The notes beneath the pieces are model-generated. The model was not told where the DNA came from, searched no databases, and worked only from the letters and a program-made list of their open reading frames with translations. This document shows, one piece after another, positions 14,292-24,200 of a stretch of DNA of 45,162 nt (positions within the stretch are counted from its first letter, which is position 1; every line of letters begins with the position of its first letter). This DNA comes from Eubacterium ramulus (GTDB lineage: Bacteria; Bacillota; Clostridia; Lachnospirales; Lachnospiraceae), in NCBI RefSeq assembly GCF_003122485.1, contig NZ_JRFU01000082.1, forward strand, positions 1 to 45,162. The letters run 5' to 3'. Position numbers and translations under genes: made by a program.

Positions 14292-14320
14292 AGTATATAA
14301 CAGTTGCAAACTGTTGTCAA
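14292..14320 (-). promoter_or_regulatory. Promoter with embedded operator of the GntR/ABC operon
   Basis: On the minus strand TTGACA (14315-14320) and TATACT (14292-14297) are separated by exactly 17 bp. The spacer is filled by the palindrome AACAGT-TGCAA-ACTGTT (14299-14315), the expected binding site for the YtrA-type repressor, which would block RNA polymerase directly. Confidence 0.85.
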
Positions 14321-14452
14321 GTGTTATATAGTGTTTGTTTTAAATTTTCTTTTGAAATTAAAAACATGCAAATCAATATAGAAATGCATGTTAAAAAATA
14401 TAGTATTCTATTGTAATTCCTTTAACGCAAGCAGGTGTTTCATGGATTGTTT

Positions 14453-14599
14453 CTAATATCCTTTTGTTGGGGAAACTCCACACTCCCATTTCGATATTGT
14501 TTTATCACTGATTCCCAACAATTCAGATAATTGTTTCTGTGTATACCCTTTTGCCTTTCTTTCATCAGAAATAAACTTTCCAATTTTTACCTGATCCAT
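14453..14599 (-). pseudogene. Truncated XRE regulator
   Basis: A 48-codon frame starting MDQVKIGKFISDERKAKGYT and continuing QLSELLGISDKTISKWECG before an early stop at 14453. Only the four recognition helices of a Cro/CI domain remain; family members normally continue with a fifth helix and a C-terminal domain. AGGAGAAAAAC precedes the ATG, so it may still be translated as a mini-regulator. About 110 bp between its stop and the GntR promoter, and 14600-14745 (which holds a CTACG/CGTAG dyad at ~14689-14701), have no other feature. Confidence 0.6.
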
Positions 14600-14745
14600 T
14601 GTTTTTCTCCTTTCTGACCACAGAATAATATATAAAATAGATGTTTTACACCCACGGAACGTAGAGAATGGTGAATATATGCGGATTCTACGCTTCGTAG
14701 ATTATAAAATATCTACTGATTTCCTGTTTAATCTATATCATAATA

Positions 14746-15432
14746 TTACCATAAATCATATTGTTTCATAGTTTCTACATTTCGATATTCATGCTTCTCA
14801 TAATATCCTATCAGCTTACCTTCATCTCTGAGTGCCACCATGTAAACATCTTTATTCAGTTTCTCATTGTGAAAAGTATAGACGAAATTATGGCTTTTAT
14901 CTGCTGCAAACCAGTCCACAACTCGCTGTATTTTATCCCTGGATTCCGGATTATGACAATCTAACAGACTTCTTCCAATAAGTTTATCTCCACCTCGCTT
15001 CGCACAGCTGGTAACAGCTGCCGGATTCATGTAAATAATCTCATGTTTGAGATTGCATATAACAACGGATGCCCTGTCCTGATCAACAATACTTTTATAA
15101 AAGCTGACATAGGATTTAAACTTAATTACCTTTTCATTATCCAGCCGTCTTTGAAGTTGTGGTTTCTTTCTTCGATAATAATCGTATATCTCTCCTTCAG
15201 GTATCCAGATTTGTGCCTCATTTATCTTATCAATTACAACTTCAACAATCTGCTCATCTGCTAGTAAATCAGGTACTTTATCATACTCTGTTACATACTT
15301 TCTGTATTCTTCATACACCCAGCCTGTAATCTTATCCTTCTGTTTCATCTTGAGATCACTAAACTTTTTATTCAGCTGTAAAAGCTGACCATCTATCTTT
15401 TTATGTATTTTTGTTTTTTTACTTTTTGCCAA
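14746..15432 (-). CDS. PAS-domain protein, function unknown
   Basis: A 228-residue soluble protein. The N-terminal ~100 residues are basic and helical, including WVYEEYRKYVTEYDKVPDLL, a region I do not recognise as a defined domain. Residues ~110-220 form a PAS fold: VVICNLKHEIIYMNPAAV, then LIGRSLLDCHNPESRDKI and YTFHNEKLNKDVYMVALRDE. PAS domains bind ligands or redox cofactors; no kinase, cyclase or DNA-binding output domain is attached. The start is TTG at 15432, with AAAGGTGGGAG upstream. It lies just outside the ICE operon terminator at 15.53 kb and is transcribed separately. Confidence 0.75.
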   Translation of the reverse strand: MAKSKKTKIHKKIDGQLLQLNKKFSDLKMKQKDKITGWVYEEYRKYVTEYDKVPDLLADEQIVEVVIDKINEAQIWIPEGEIYDYYRRKKPQLQRRLDNEKVIKFKSYVSFYKSIVDQDRASVVICNLKHEIIYMNPAAVTSCAKRGGDKLIGRSLLDCHNPESRDKIQRVVDWFAADKSHNFVYTFHNEKLNKDVYMVALRDEGKLIGYYEKHEYRNVETMKQYDLW

Positions 15433-15531
15433 ATTTCTCCCACCTTTATATAATTAACAACTTTTGCTAATATAACGCATGTTTCGCATTTATCTTTTCA
15501 CATTATAACATCTATCATATTTATCCGCATT

Positions 15532-15562
15532 AAAAAAGGACGCAGAATCTCTCCCACGTCCT
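15532..15562 (-). terminator. Terminator of the ICE transfer operon
   Basis: On the minus strand AGGACG (15557-15562) pairs with CGTCCT (15537-15542), followed by TTTTTT. It lies just after the stop of the last ICE-type gene (15568) and marks the end of the long leftward transcription unit. Confidence 0.8.
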
Positions 15563-15567
15563 CAAAT

Positions 15568-16488
15568 CTATCTGGCTTTATCTTCCCTTACCTTCGAAAC
15601 TTCCTTATATGCCGCTTCCTGCTTCACCTCATCCGCATCTCTAGCCTCAAATGCATCTGCATTATACTGATACTCCTGCGGCTCAGCGACCATCGGTGAA
15701 TATACAACCTCTGCTTCTACTCGCTCAGCTTCTGCCCTCTCCGGCTCTGTCTGTTCCTGTGCTTTCGCATTCTCCATATGCTTTTCCTTATCAAGCTGCA
15801 CATTCATAGCCAGATTATCCAGCTTATCAATAGATGCATCCAAATGAAGTTCCATTGATACAAGCATCTTTTTCACTGCTTTCATCGGAGCAAGTACTGC
15901 CTTTGTAATGGGATGTTTCTGCTCTTTCTGAGAATAATCCACCTCCGGCTTGTCAGCAAAAGTGCGGAATGCATTGGCTACTGTCTGCCCTGCTTCACGA
16001 AATCCTTTTGCAAGAAGTGCTGTCTTTGCTATATCCTTATCTGTGGTCTTGATTGCACCTCTTACATTCTCTCGAATATCCAGAAATCTTTTCTTAATTC
16101 CTAAGAACTCAGATACCCTGTATAATGCAGCTCTTCCCTTTTCCTTTGCTTCTTCGACTATGCCCTTAGCAGTAGATTTGACCTGTTCTTTCACTTCTAA
16201 TACCTGTGACTTTATCTGCTCACATCTGGTATTAAGTCGCTCCTGTGCTTCTGACAATGCCTTTTTTGCATTATTGACAAGTGTATCTTCCTGCATTTCT
16301 TTGATCTGGTTCTGCATGTTGGTGAGTTCTTCCGTCATGGAATCAATCTTTTTCTCCAGTCCGTCCACATAGCTGCATATCTCAAATACATCGTTTGCCT
16401 TCTCTTTCATGGCATTTTTCTTTAGTAATTCGAGAAGTTCCCTTATAACCTCCTCATTGGTAAGTGTTTTTCCTGCTTCCATATCCAT
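15568..16488 (-). CDS. DUF6674-like coiled-coil mobile element protein
   Basis: A 306-residue, mostly helical protein. The N-terminus (LTNEEVIRELLELLKKNAMK and FEICSYVDGLEKKIDSMTEE) leads into a long coiled coil (residues ~40-125). A helical bundle with KALLAKGFREAGQ-type sequence follows, then an acidic low-complexity tail. I recognise the N-terminal pattern as the DUF6674 family found on Lachnospiraceae conjugative elements; the role is unknown. GGAGGAAACAG precedes the start. It is the last gene of the operon, directly before a strong terminator. No membrane span or catalytic motif is visible. Confidence 0.7.
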   Translation of the reverse strand: MDMEAGKTLTNEEVIRELLELLKKNAMKEKANDVFEICSYVDGLEKKIDSMTEELTNMQNQIKEMQEDTLVNNAKKALSEAQERLNTRCEQIKSQVLEVKEQVKSTAKGIVEEAKEKGRAALYRVSEFLGIKKRFLDIRENVRGAIKTTDKDIAKTALLAKGFREAGQTVANAFRTFADKPEVDYSQKEQKHPITKAVLAPMKAVKKMLVSMELHLDASIDKLDNLAMNVQLDKEKHMENAKAQEQTEPERAEAERVEAEVVYSPMVAEPQEYQYNADAFEARDADEVKQEAAYKEVSKVREDKAR

Positions 16489-16548
16489 TCTGTTTCCTCC
16501 ATTCTGTAAAAGGGGCAGCCTTGGCCGCCCCTGTACTCTGATTACTGA

Positions 16549-17238
16549 TTATCGAAAGGGCGTCGCCTCTTTGTCCTTCTCTTTATCGGGATTGCCATGA
16601 TGTTTCTCTGCACTTTCTCTTGCCTTTTCGTTGCTCTTATCCTTTGCTTTCTCATATTCAGAGATAATCTCATTATAGAGTTTTTCCCTGAAATCCTTTG
16701 TAACCGGATAGCAGACATCCTGATAGATTGGCTTGCCCTGCTCGTCCACCTGCTTTGTCTTATAAGAAGGCATTGATACAAATATTTTCTCTTTGCCCTG
16801 CACGATATTGATGTTATTTACAATGAAACTGTTTTCAAAGTAAATACGGGCAAGTCCCTTGATGTTACTGCCTTCCCTCTCATAAGGTGTCACAGTTACT
16901 GAAAACTCCGGCATTTCCTGTGTACGCTCCTGCTTCTGTGTCTCCTCTTTCTCCGGTTCCTTGATTCTTGCATAGGCATCAAGAATATTGGTATAGAGTT
17001 CCTCACGAAACTCTGCTGTAATAGGATTGCACACATCCTTATAGATCACACCGTTGCTTTCATCACGCTCATTGGAGCGGTATCTTGGCATTGATACGAA
17101 AAGCTCTCCCTTGTCCTTATTCTCAAGGATTGCAATATTGGTGATCTTAAATGAATCACCGAATACCACTGTTGCAAATCCTTTGATATTGCTGCCCTCT
17201 TTTGCCCTTACTTCGTTTACCTTAATTGAATACTTCAT
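16549..17238 (-). CDS. Tandem SpoVG-domain protein
   Basis: A 229-residue protein with two SpoVG-like domains. The first (about residues 3-92) has SNIKGFATVVFGDSFKITNI and LFVSMPRYRS; the second (about 115-205) has SNIKGLARIYFENSFIVNNI and IFVSMPSYKT. Both end with a DVC-(N/Y)P-(I/V)T-x-(E/D)-FRE-(E/K)-LY signature. SpoVG is a small nucleic-acid-binding regulator that is normally one domain of ~90 residues; here duplication has joined two copies, followed by a charged tail. It lies in the ICE operon, 4 nt after the preceding small acidic gene. It may act in DNA or RNA binding during transfer; that is inference. Confidence 0.88.
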   Translation of the reverse strand: MKYSIKVNEVRAKEGSNIKGFATVVFGDSFKITNIAILENKDKGELFVSMPRYRSNERDESNGVIYKDVCNPITAEFREELYTNILDAYARIKEPEKEETQKQERTQEMPEFSVTVTPYEREGSNIKGLARIYFENSFIVNNINIVQGKEKIFVSMPSYKTKQVDEQGKPIYQDVCYPVTKDFREKLYNEIISEYEKAKDKSNEKARESAEKHHGNPDKEKDKEATPFR

Positions 17239-17241
17239 ATG

Positions 17242-17640
17242 CTATTCCTCGCTTTCTTTTTGTTCTTTGTTTTGCTCCGGTATGATAAACTCACACCAAA
17301 GCTGTTCTATCTGTTCACAAGACAATCTGCCATTTAACCAGTTGCCAAGTGTAACGACCATTCCGTCCTGCTCATAGTAGAGCCACTCCTGTGTTTCAAT
17401 GTTCCCCTCATACACGATGGTCACATCAAAATCAGGCATAAATAATCCTTCCTCTGCATCCCATACACAGGCTATTCCCTGTCTGAGTGTCAGATTCAGG
17501 CTTTCGACATACACAGACCAGCCGCTTACGACTATCTGAAAGTCATCATCAATCTCAGCAATATCATCCTCGATGTCAATTCGCTCTTCCATTTCTGCTA
17601 CTGCCTCTTCTATCTCACCTAACCGGTATCTTTTATTCAT
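17242..17640 (-). CDS. Small acidic ICE protein, unknown
   Basis: A 132-residue acidic protein. An N-terminal helix (RLGEIEEAVAEMEERIDIED) is followed by a beta-rich region containing LTLRQGIACVWDAEEG and WLYYEQDGMVVTLGNWLNG, then a charged tail. I do not recognise the family. I chose the ATG at 17640 because AAGGAGG lies 10 nt upstream; an earlier in-frame ATG at 17676 lies within the sortase gene. The start overlaps the sortase stop by 8 nt, showing tight coupling. Its conserved place between sortase and SpoVG-type genes suggests an accessory role in the conjugation apparatus. Confidence 0.65.
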   Translation of the reverse strand: MNKRYRLGEIEEAVAEMEERIDIEDDIAEIDDDFQIVVSGWSVYVESLNLTLRQGIACVWDAEEGLFMPDFDVTIVYEGNIETQEWLYYEQDGMVVTLGNWLNGRLSCEQIEQLWCEFIIPEQNKEQKESEE

Positions 17641-18250
17641 CCACACCTGCCTCCTTATATCTGCATCTGACCACAAAACGCATAGTACCCTTCTGTGAAC
17701 AGGTAAAAAGAGTTAATTCCTTTTCCTCTCCCTGTGTCTTAATGCTGTTGTCATAAGGATTTACCACCTCTGTGTCTGTTACTTCATAGATATGAGTCTG
17801 TCCGTTTTTGTCGATAATTGTCACACCATCTCCTATGGAAATCTGATTTAGTGGTGTAAAAAATGTGCCATATCTGCTGCCATTGTGACCGCATAACACA
17901 CAGTTGCCACTTTCTCCGATTCCTGCAGTCTCTTCTATATGACCAATCCCGGCATTAAGCACTTTACTTGTGGTTCCTTCCATTACCGGATACCTGATAT
18001 CTAAGCCCGGTATCTCAATGATGCCGATAACACCGCCTTCTTTAAGAATGGCTTCATCCTCTTTACTAATGGAGGTTTGCTCTTCCTCCACATCTGTTTC
18101 TTCATCGTAATCATCCCCCAATGTCTGCTCAAATTCACTTATGAGCTGTTCTGTCTGTTTTTCTCCGGTTGCCCGCCAGAAAAAAGGGACTGCCATAATG
18201 GCAATCCCTGCTGTAATCAGTAGTCCTGCGACCACTTTTCTTATGCTCAT
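17633..18250 (-). CDS. Sortase (class B/D-like)
   Basis: A 205-residue cell-surface transpeptidase. An N-terminal membrane anchor (residues ~7-24, before VPFFWRATGE) is followed by an acidic linker and the catalytic domain: His122 in VLCGHNGSRYG, Cys184 in LTLFTCSQKG and Arg191 in the following TMRFVV motif. Sortases attach surface proteins to peptidoglycan through a C-terminal sorting signal. No LPxTG-type substrate is visible in this window, so the substrate may be in the unseen part of the element. The start at 18250 has GGAGAGTGAATAAT upstream. The reading frame begins 14 nt after the stop of the giant helicase gene. Confidence 0.92.
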   Translation of the reverse strand: MSIRKVVAGLLITAGIAIMAVPFFWRATGEKQTEQLISEFEQTLGDDYDEETDVEEEQTSISKEDEAILKEGGVIGIIEIPGLDIRYPVMEGTTSKVLNAGIGHIEETAGIGESGNCVLCGHNGSRYGTFFTPLNQISIGDGVTIIDKNGQTHIYEVTDTEVVNPYDNSIKTQGEEKELTLFTCSQKGTMRFVVRCRYKEAGVDE

Positions 18251-18263
18251 ATTATTCACTCTC

Positions 18264-21200
18264 CTATCGTGTTCTGCCCTCTCTGTCCGCTTGATAAGCA
18301 CCTTTATCCTCTGCTACAATTGCTGCAGATTCCATTCTGTCATCAGCTTCTCTTTCTTCCTCCGGTCCGCTCAGGTCTGCATCCACAGCCTTTGCGTTCT
18401 CAAGGTCAAGCTGGGCATTCAGTTCACACTGCCTTGACAGCTTTTCTTCCAGTTCCTTGCTGTATGCAAATGGCTTGTCATACTCTGCCTTTGATGCTTC
18501 AAGGTCATTCTGGTACTGCTCAATCTTCTTTTCTAAGAAATCAATGTTCTCATGGAGTCCATTGAACAGGTTTTCCAGCTTTACCATGCTGCCGACCGGA
18601 CTTGTGGAAAGTTCTGCCTTGTACTCAGTCTTTCCACGAAGCACCATATAATTGATACCAAGGAAGTTCTTTTCCACAAGCAGCTCAAATCCATGGAACT
18701 TGCCGATTGCAGTTGTCTCTCCGGTCTTACATTTGCTGATTGCTTCAAGCATCATCGTTCCTCCATCCACACGCTCTGTGTAGGTTGCTTTGCCTATGGT
18801 AATGGCAAATTCCGGATTATCAATCAGTTCTTTATCCCTTGCCTTTACATCTTCTCTTACATTGGCAAGCTTTTCTGTTGCTGTCTTAATAAGCTTCGGG
18901 TACTTAATCATAAAGTTATCCTGCAATCCATATCTCTGATTGTCATAGGATGCCTTTAAGAGCTTTAATCTCTGGACATCATTGTCAATCTCCATCTTTT
19001 CCTTGATTAAAGGATTGCCTGTGGCAACCGCTTTAATCTCTGCATAGGAAAGTGTTGCCTCATCGATATCCTCACAGCTTCGGCTTACAGCCTTGCTTGT
19101 CATGACCTGACTGATGAATCGCTGCTTATTTTCAACAAGCGACCAGTTGTATGCATCAAAAGTTCCTTTGGTGACATATCTATAGATTGCCACCTCTTCA
19201 TTTTCGTTGCCCTGCCTGATGCCTCGTCCTTCCCTCTGTTCAATGGAGCTTGGCTTCCAAGGACAGTCCACATGATGCATTGCAACCAGATGTGTCTGAA
19301 CATTAACGCCAGTACCACATTTATCTGTAGAACCTATAAGCACTTTTTTCTTACCTGTTCTCATTTCCTTAAATAGTGCATCCCTCTGTGCGTCGGTCTT
19401 TGCATCATGGATAAATGCTATCTCCTCTGCCGGAATACCATACTGTATCAGTGTTTCCTTCAGATAATCGTAGATGGTAAAATCCTTATCCGGTCCCGGT
19501 GTGCCGATATCCGAAAAAATAAGCTGGCAGCCTATATGACCGTTGGCATTTCCTTTCTCATATTCTTTCCATACATTCTCCGCTACCTTATTGAGCTTTC
19601 CATCTGGATTATTTGGTGCGTCCTTATCAATCAGCCTTGCATCTGTTCCGAGTAATCTTGCCTCATGAGTAATCTTTAGGAAGTTGTCCACACTTGGATC
19701 AACTCCACCACCTCTGATACGCTCTGCCCTCACAACAAAGTCTTCCATAACCTGCTTTACATACCAGTCAGGCTCTGACTCCACTATGATAGGCTTGCCG
19801 CCACGAAGAGCCGGCACATCAAGGTCAAGCATGTCTGCGGTCTGCACATCTGCTACTTCACGAAAGATATTCATAAGCTCCGGCAGATTCGTAAACTTAT
19901 TGAATCTGCTTTTAAAACGGAAACCGCTTCCCTCTACAGTAAGCTCCAGTGCTGTTGTCACTTCACCAAAGTTCGCTGCCCAGGAATCAAAGTGATAAAT
20001 CCCCATCTCTTCAAGTGCCGCTTTCTGTAAGTAAAGCTGCATGACATACATCTCACACATGGTATTGGATATTGGCGTACCTGTCGCAAACACAATGCCT
20101 CTGCCATCATTTATCTCAGACAAATACTGGCATTTAAGCTGCATATCCGTTGACTTCTTCGCTCCACTGCTGCTGATACCTGACACATTATTCATCTTGG
20201 AAAAAATCGCAAGGTTCTTAAAATTGTGCGCTTCGTCAACCATGATAGAGTCCACACCAAGTTCCTCAAAGGTTATAAGGTCATCCTTCCTGCTCTCATC
20301 TGATAAGGATTTCAGCTGCTCCTCCAGCTTTTTCTTCTGGCTTTCCATCTGTTTTACAGTCCAACGCTCCCCGTTACGCTCCTTCATCTCATCAATCGCA
20401 TAGCTGATTTCATCAATCTGCTCATTGAGCATTCTTTCCTTTCTCTCTGCTGAGATCGGGATTTTTTCAAACTGCGAGTGCGACATGATGATACAGTCAT
20501 AGTCACCTGTTGCAATCCTTGATACGAACTGCTTCCTGCGGCTCTTTTCAAAATCACGCTCTGTGGCAACCAGGATATTTGCTGACGGATAAAGCCTTAA
20601 AAACTCTGATGCCGTCTGACCGATAAGTGGCTTTGGAACAACCATGATCGTCTTATTGGCAAGTCCGAGTCTCTTCTGCTCCATACAGGCAGCCATCATC
20701 TCAAAGGACTTTCCGGCACCAACGCAGTGTGCCAACAGGGTGTTTCCTCCAAGAAGGATTCTTGCCACCGCATTCTTCTGATGTGGCTTTAACTCAATCG
20801 CCGGATTCATTCCCGGAAACTGTAAGTGACTTCCGTCATACTCACGCAGACGGATGTTATTGAATGTCTCGTTGTAATACTCCACATATTTCTGTCTTCG
20901 CTCCGGCTCTGCAAACAGCCATTCCTTGAACTTCTCCTTGATCATGTTCTGCTTTTCCCTTGCAAGCATTGTCTCGTTCTTATTGACTTCGTAATGATAT
21001 TTGCCATCACCGTCATCAATCCTGTCCCTTACTGTTACAGTTTTAAGATTCAGCGTATCCTCAAAAATAGAATAAGCATCCATGCGGCTTGTACCATAAG
21101 TCTTAGTAGCTGCCACTGAATGCTTATCCATGCTCTTATTCTCGATGAACCATTCCATGCTCATCTTATTTAAGTGTACCTGAATGCCTGTATTGTAAAA

Positions 21201-24200
21201 CTGGCTTCTGACTGCCCTTGCTCTTCTTGGTGTATTGAGAAGCTCATAGATAAACTGCTCATAATCAAGTGACTCAATCCATGTCGTACCAATCTTTACA
21301 TCAATATCCGAGGCTTCAATCCATTCCGGCTGCACCTTTTCAAGTGCTGCCACATTTCCTGCAAATCTTTCTGCCTGCGGATTGTCTGTATCAGCCGCCA
21401 TAGCCTTTGCTACACGAAGTTTGTCTCTCACATTTCCCGAAAGATACTCGTCTGCTGTCTCCCAGCCGATGTCGGGATTGTTCTCGTTGTAGCGGTCTGG
21501 ATTTAGGAAAACCAGTCCGTCCAGCTCTTCCACAAGGACTGCCCTTCTAATCTCTGCTAATGCATCATCACTTAGCGTTATCTCATCCACTGTCTGTCCG
21601 GACTTTTCTGCAAGTTCTTCCTTTGCATTTGTAATATCCGGCTCATAGATAGAAAGCATATAGGCAAGATTTACATATCCAAATTCATTGACGGATACAT
21701 TTAATGCTTCCACAGCGGTCTCCACTCTGTCTATGACTGTCTTTGCCTTAATCGTCTGCTTATAAAACATATCCGCTTTTTTCACCTCCCCATCTTCGTT
21801 TACTTCCTCAAGACTGCAAAGAAGTGGATAATCGCTGTCATCCCTGAATGCTATTCTGTTTGCTTTTGAAGTAATGGCTCCATACTGCTTTACGAAGGCA
21901 TCATATTTTACATTAAGAAGTCTCTGCTTATCAGAAAGCTCCTCCTCGCTGCAGCCATCCATCTGGATATCAATCAGCTCTCTTGTTATCTGTCTGATTT
22001 CATCAAGGCTTCGGATTCGCTCCTCGGCAGTCTGTGATACTTCTTTTTTTACCATCTCGGAATTTTCCCTGTAATAGAGTTTTCCTTCAAAAAATGTGTA
22101 AGTGTAGTTTCTCACATCCGGATCAGCCGGGATAACTTCCTCCGTCTGCTCCGCCTCATCTGCCACTCTCTCAAAATCTGTCATCTGGGCTTTGATATTA
22201 CCGATAGCCTTATTGAGAGTCTCATACATATTGAAGTTCTCATCATTATTCACACAGACTGTATATCTGCTGTCCTGTCCGTAAATCCTTGTGTCATATT
22301 CCATAGATCCAAGCATCATCTCCGGATGCTCTGCAAAATAAGAGTTGACTGCAATGCCATTCTCAGTTACACCAAGGTGTACCCAGTCAGGTTCAATATC
22401 AATCTTTCTCTCCCTCTTCTGCAAAAACAGGATATCTGCTGTCACTTCGGTTCCTGCATTATCTTTAAATGCAGTATTCGGAAGTCTTACTGCTCCCACA
22501 AGCTCTGCTCTTTCAGCCAGATACTTTCGGATAGTAGGATTTGCCTTATCAAGTGTTCCCTTTGTGGTGATTACTGCAACCATGCCTCCCGGTCTTACCT
22601 GATCAAGTGCTTTTGCCAGAAAATAATCGTGGATACGGAAGTTATACTTGTTGTACTTTGGATCAAATACCTTATAATCACCAAATGGCACATTTCCGAC
22701 AACCACATCAAAGAAGTTATCCGGATATGTGGTATTCTCAAATCCTGTGATACTGATATTGGCATTCTGATAAAGCTGCTTTGCAATTCTTCCTGAAATG
22801 CTGTCAATCTCCACCCCATACAGCTTGCTTCTCTGCATTGGTGCCGGCATACTTCCAAAGAAGTTACCGATACCCATAGATGGCTCTAATACATTGCCGC
22901 CTCTGAAACCAAACTGGACAAGTGCCGAATTTATGCACATGGCAATCTCCGGTGAAGTATAAAAGGCGTTATTTACTGTTGCCCTTGCAGCACTGTATTC
23001 CTCATCAGATAAAAGGTCTTTCAGCTCTGCATATTCTTTGCTCCAGCCTGCGTTATTCTCATCAAATGCCTGTGACAGTCCGCCCCATCCGACAAACTTC
23101 GACAGAGTTTTCTGTTCCTCAGGTGTGGCAAGCCTGTTCTCTGATTCAATCTGCTTTAAAGTGCGGATTGCATCCATATTCCACTGGTATCTGGTCTTAG
23201 CACCGCCTTTTTCCATTTCCCAGAGGTTATAGTGGAAATTGTGTTTCGTCTGCCCGGCAACATTCTTCTCATTTTCAAGACTTTCTACTTGCTGTACTGG
23301 TTCCTGCTTTGGTGTAAAATCTACAGTTTCCTGTGATTCTGTATCAGCCTGAATATCATCCACAGATACTGATACTGCATCATCTGAAACCACATGTCCA
23401 TTCTCATCAATCTTGGTTTCCCAGCCATTCGCTATTGCTCTTTCCCTGGTTTCAAGACGATTGGCTTTTACACTATCCTCGATATCAAAGAATCTCTTAT
23501 AGACCGGATTCATCTTATCCCTGTCAGCCTTCTGCTTTGTCTCCTGATAATACTTCTTCTGGTCTTCTCCGCAGTAAAATGGCTGTTTTACCATATAAGA
23601 TAAGATTTCATATAACTCACGCCAATCGAGAACACCTTCTTTACGCACACCATTCCTGTTCTTATAGCTGATCTTCACATATCCGCTTCTGATTGAGTAC
23701 TCCACAAGACCATACTTATTGTTGGAATATGCTTTTCTTTCTGCATTATCTGTCCCTAATGCAATATCCCTGATAAGGTCAAGTTTATTGGGTATAAATG
23801 CAAAATCAGACTGCACCACATCCATAAGGAATGCCCTAAACGGAGTGTAGCAGCTGCAATCTGTTACAAGAATCTCCGCCGCATCACGCAGGTCTTCATC
23901 AAGCTCTGCAATACGCTTGGCATAATCAATCGGTGTAATATACTTAAGCTCTGATGGATCTTTTTCAGATGTTTCAGCTTCTATCTCGGCACCATATTCT
24001 GCCTGGGTTATCATGCGATCTTCATCGGCAGTTTCCTGTGGTGTCATGCCATATGCAGATACATATGCTTCATTACTTTCCTCATGTGCATCTTCATGCG
24101 AATTTGCTACTTTTACAGATCGGTTAGAAGCATAGCTCTCTGGCTCATCCGGTATTGCATAATCATCAATCTCTGATTCTGCCTCTTCCGGTTCCACTTC

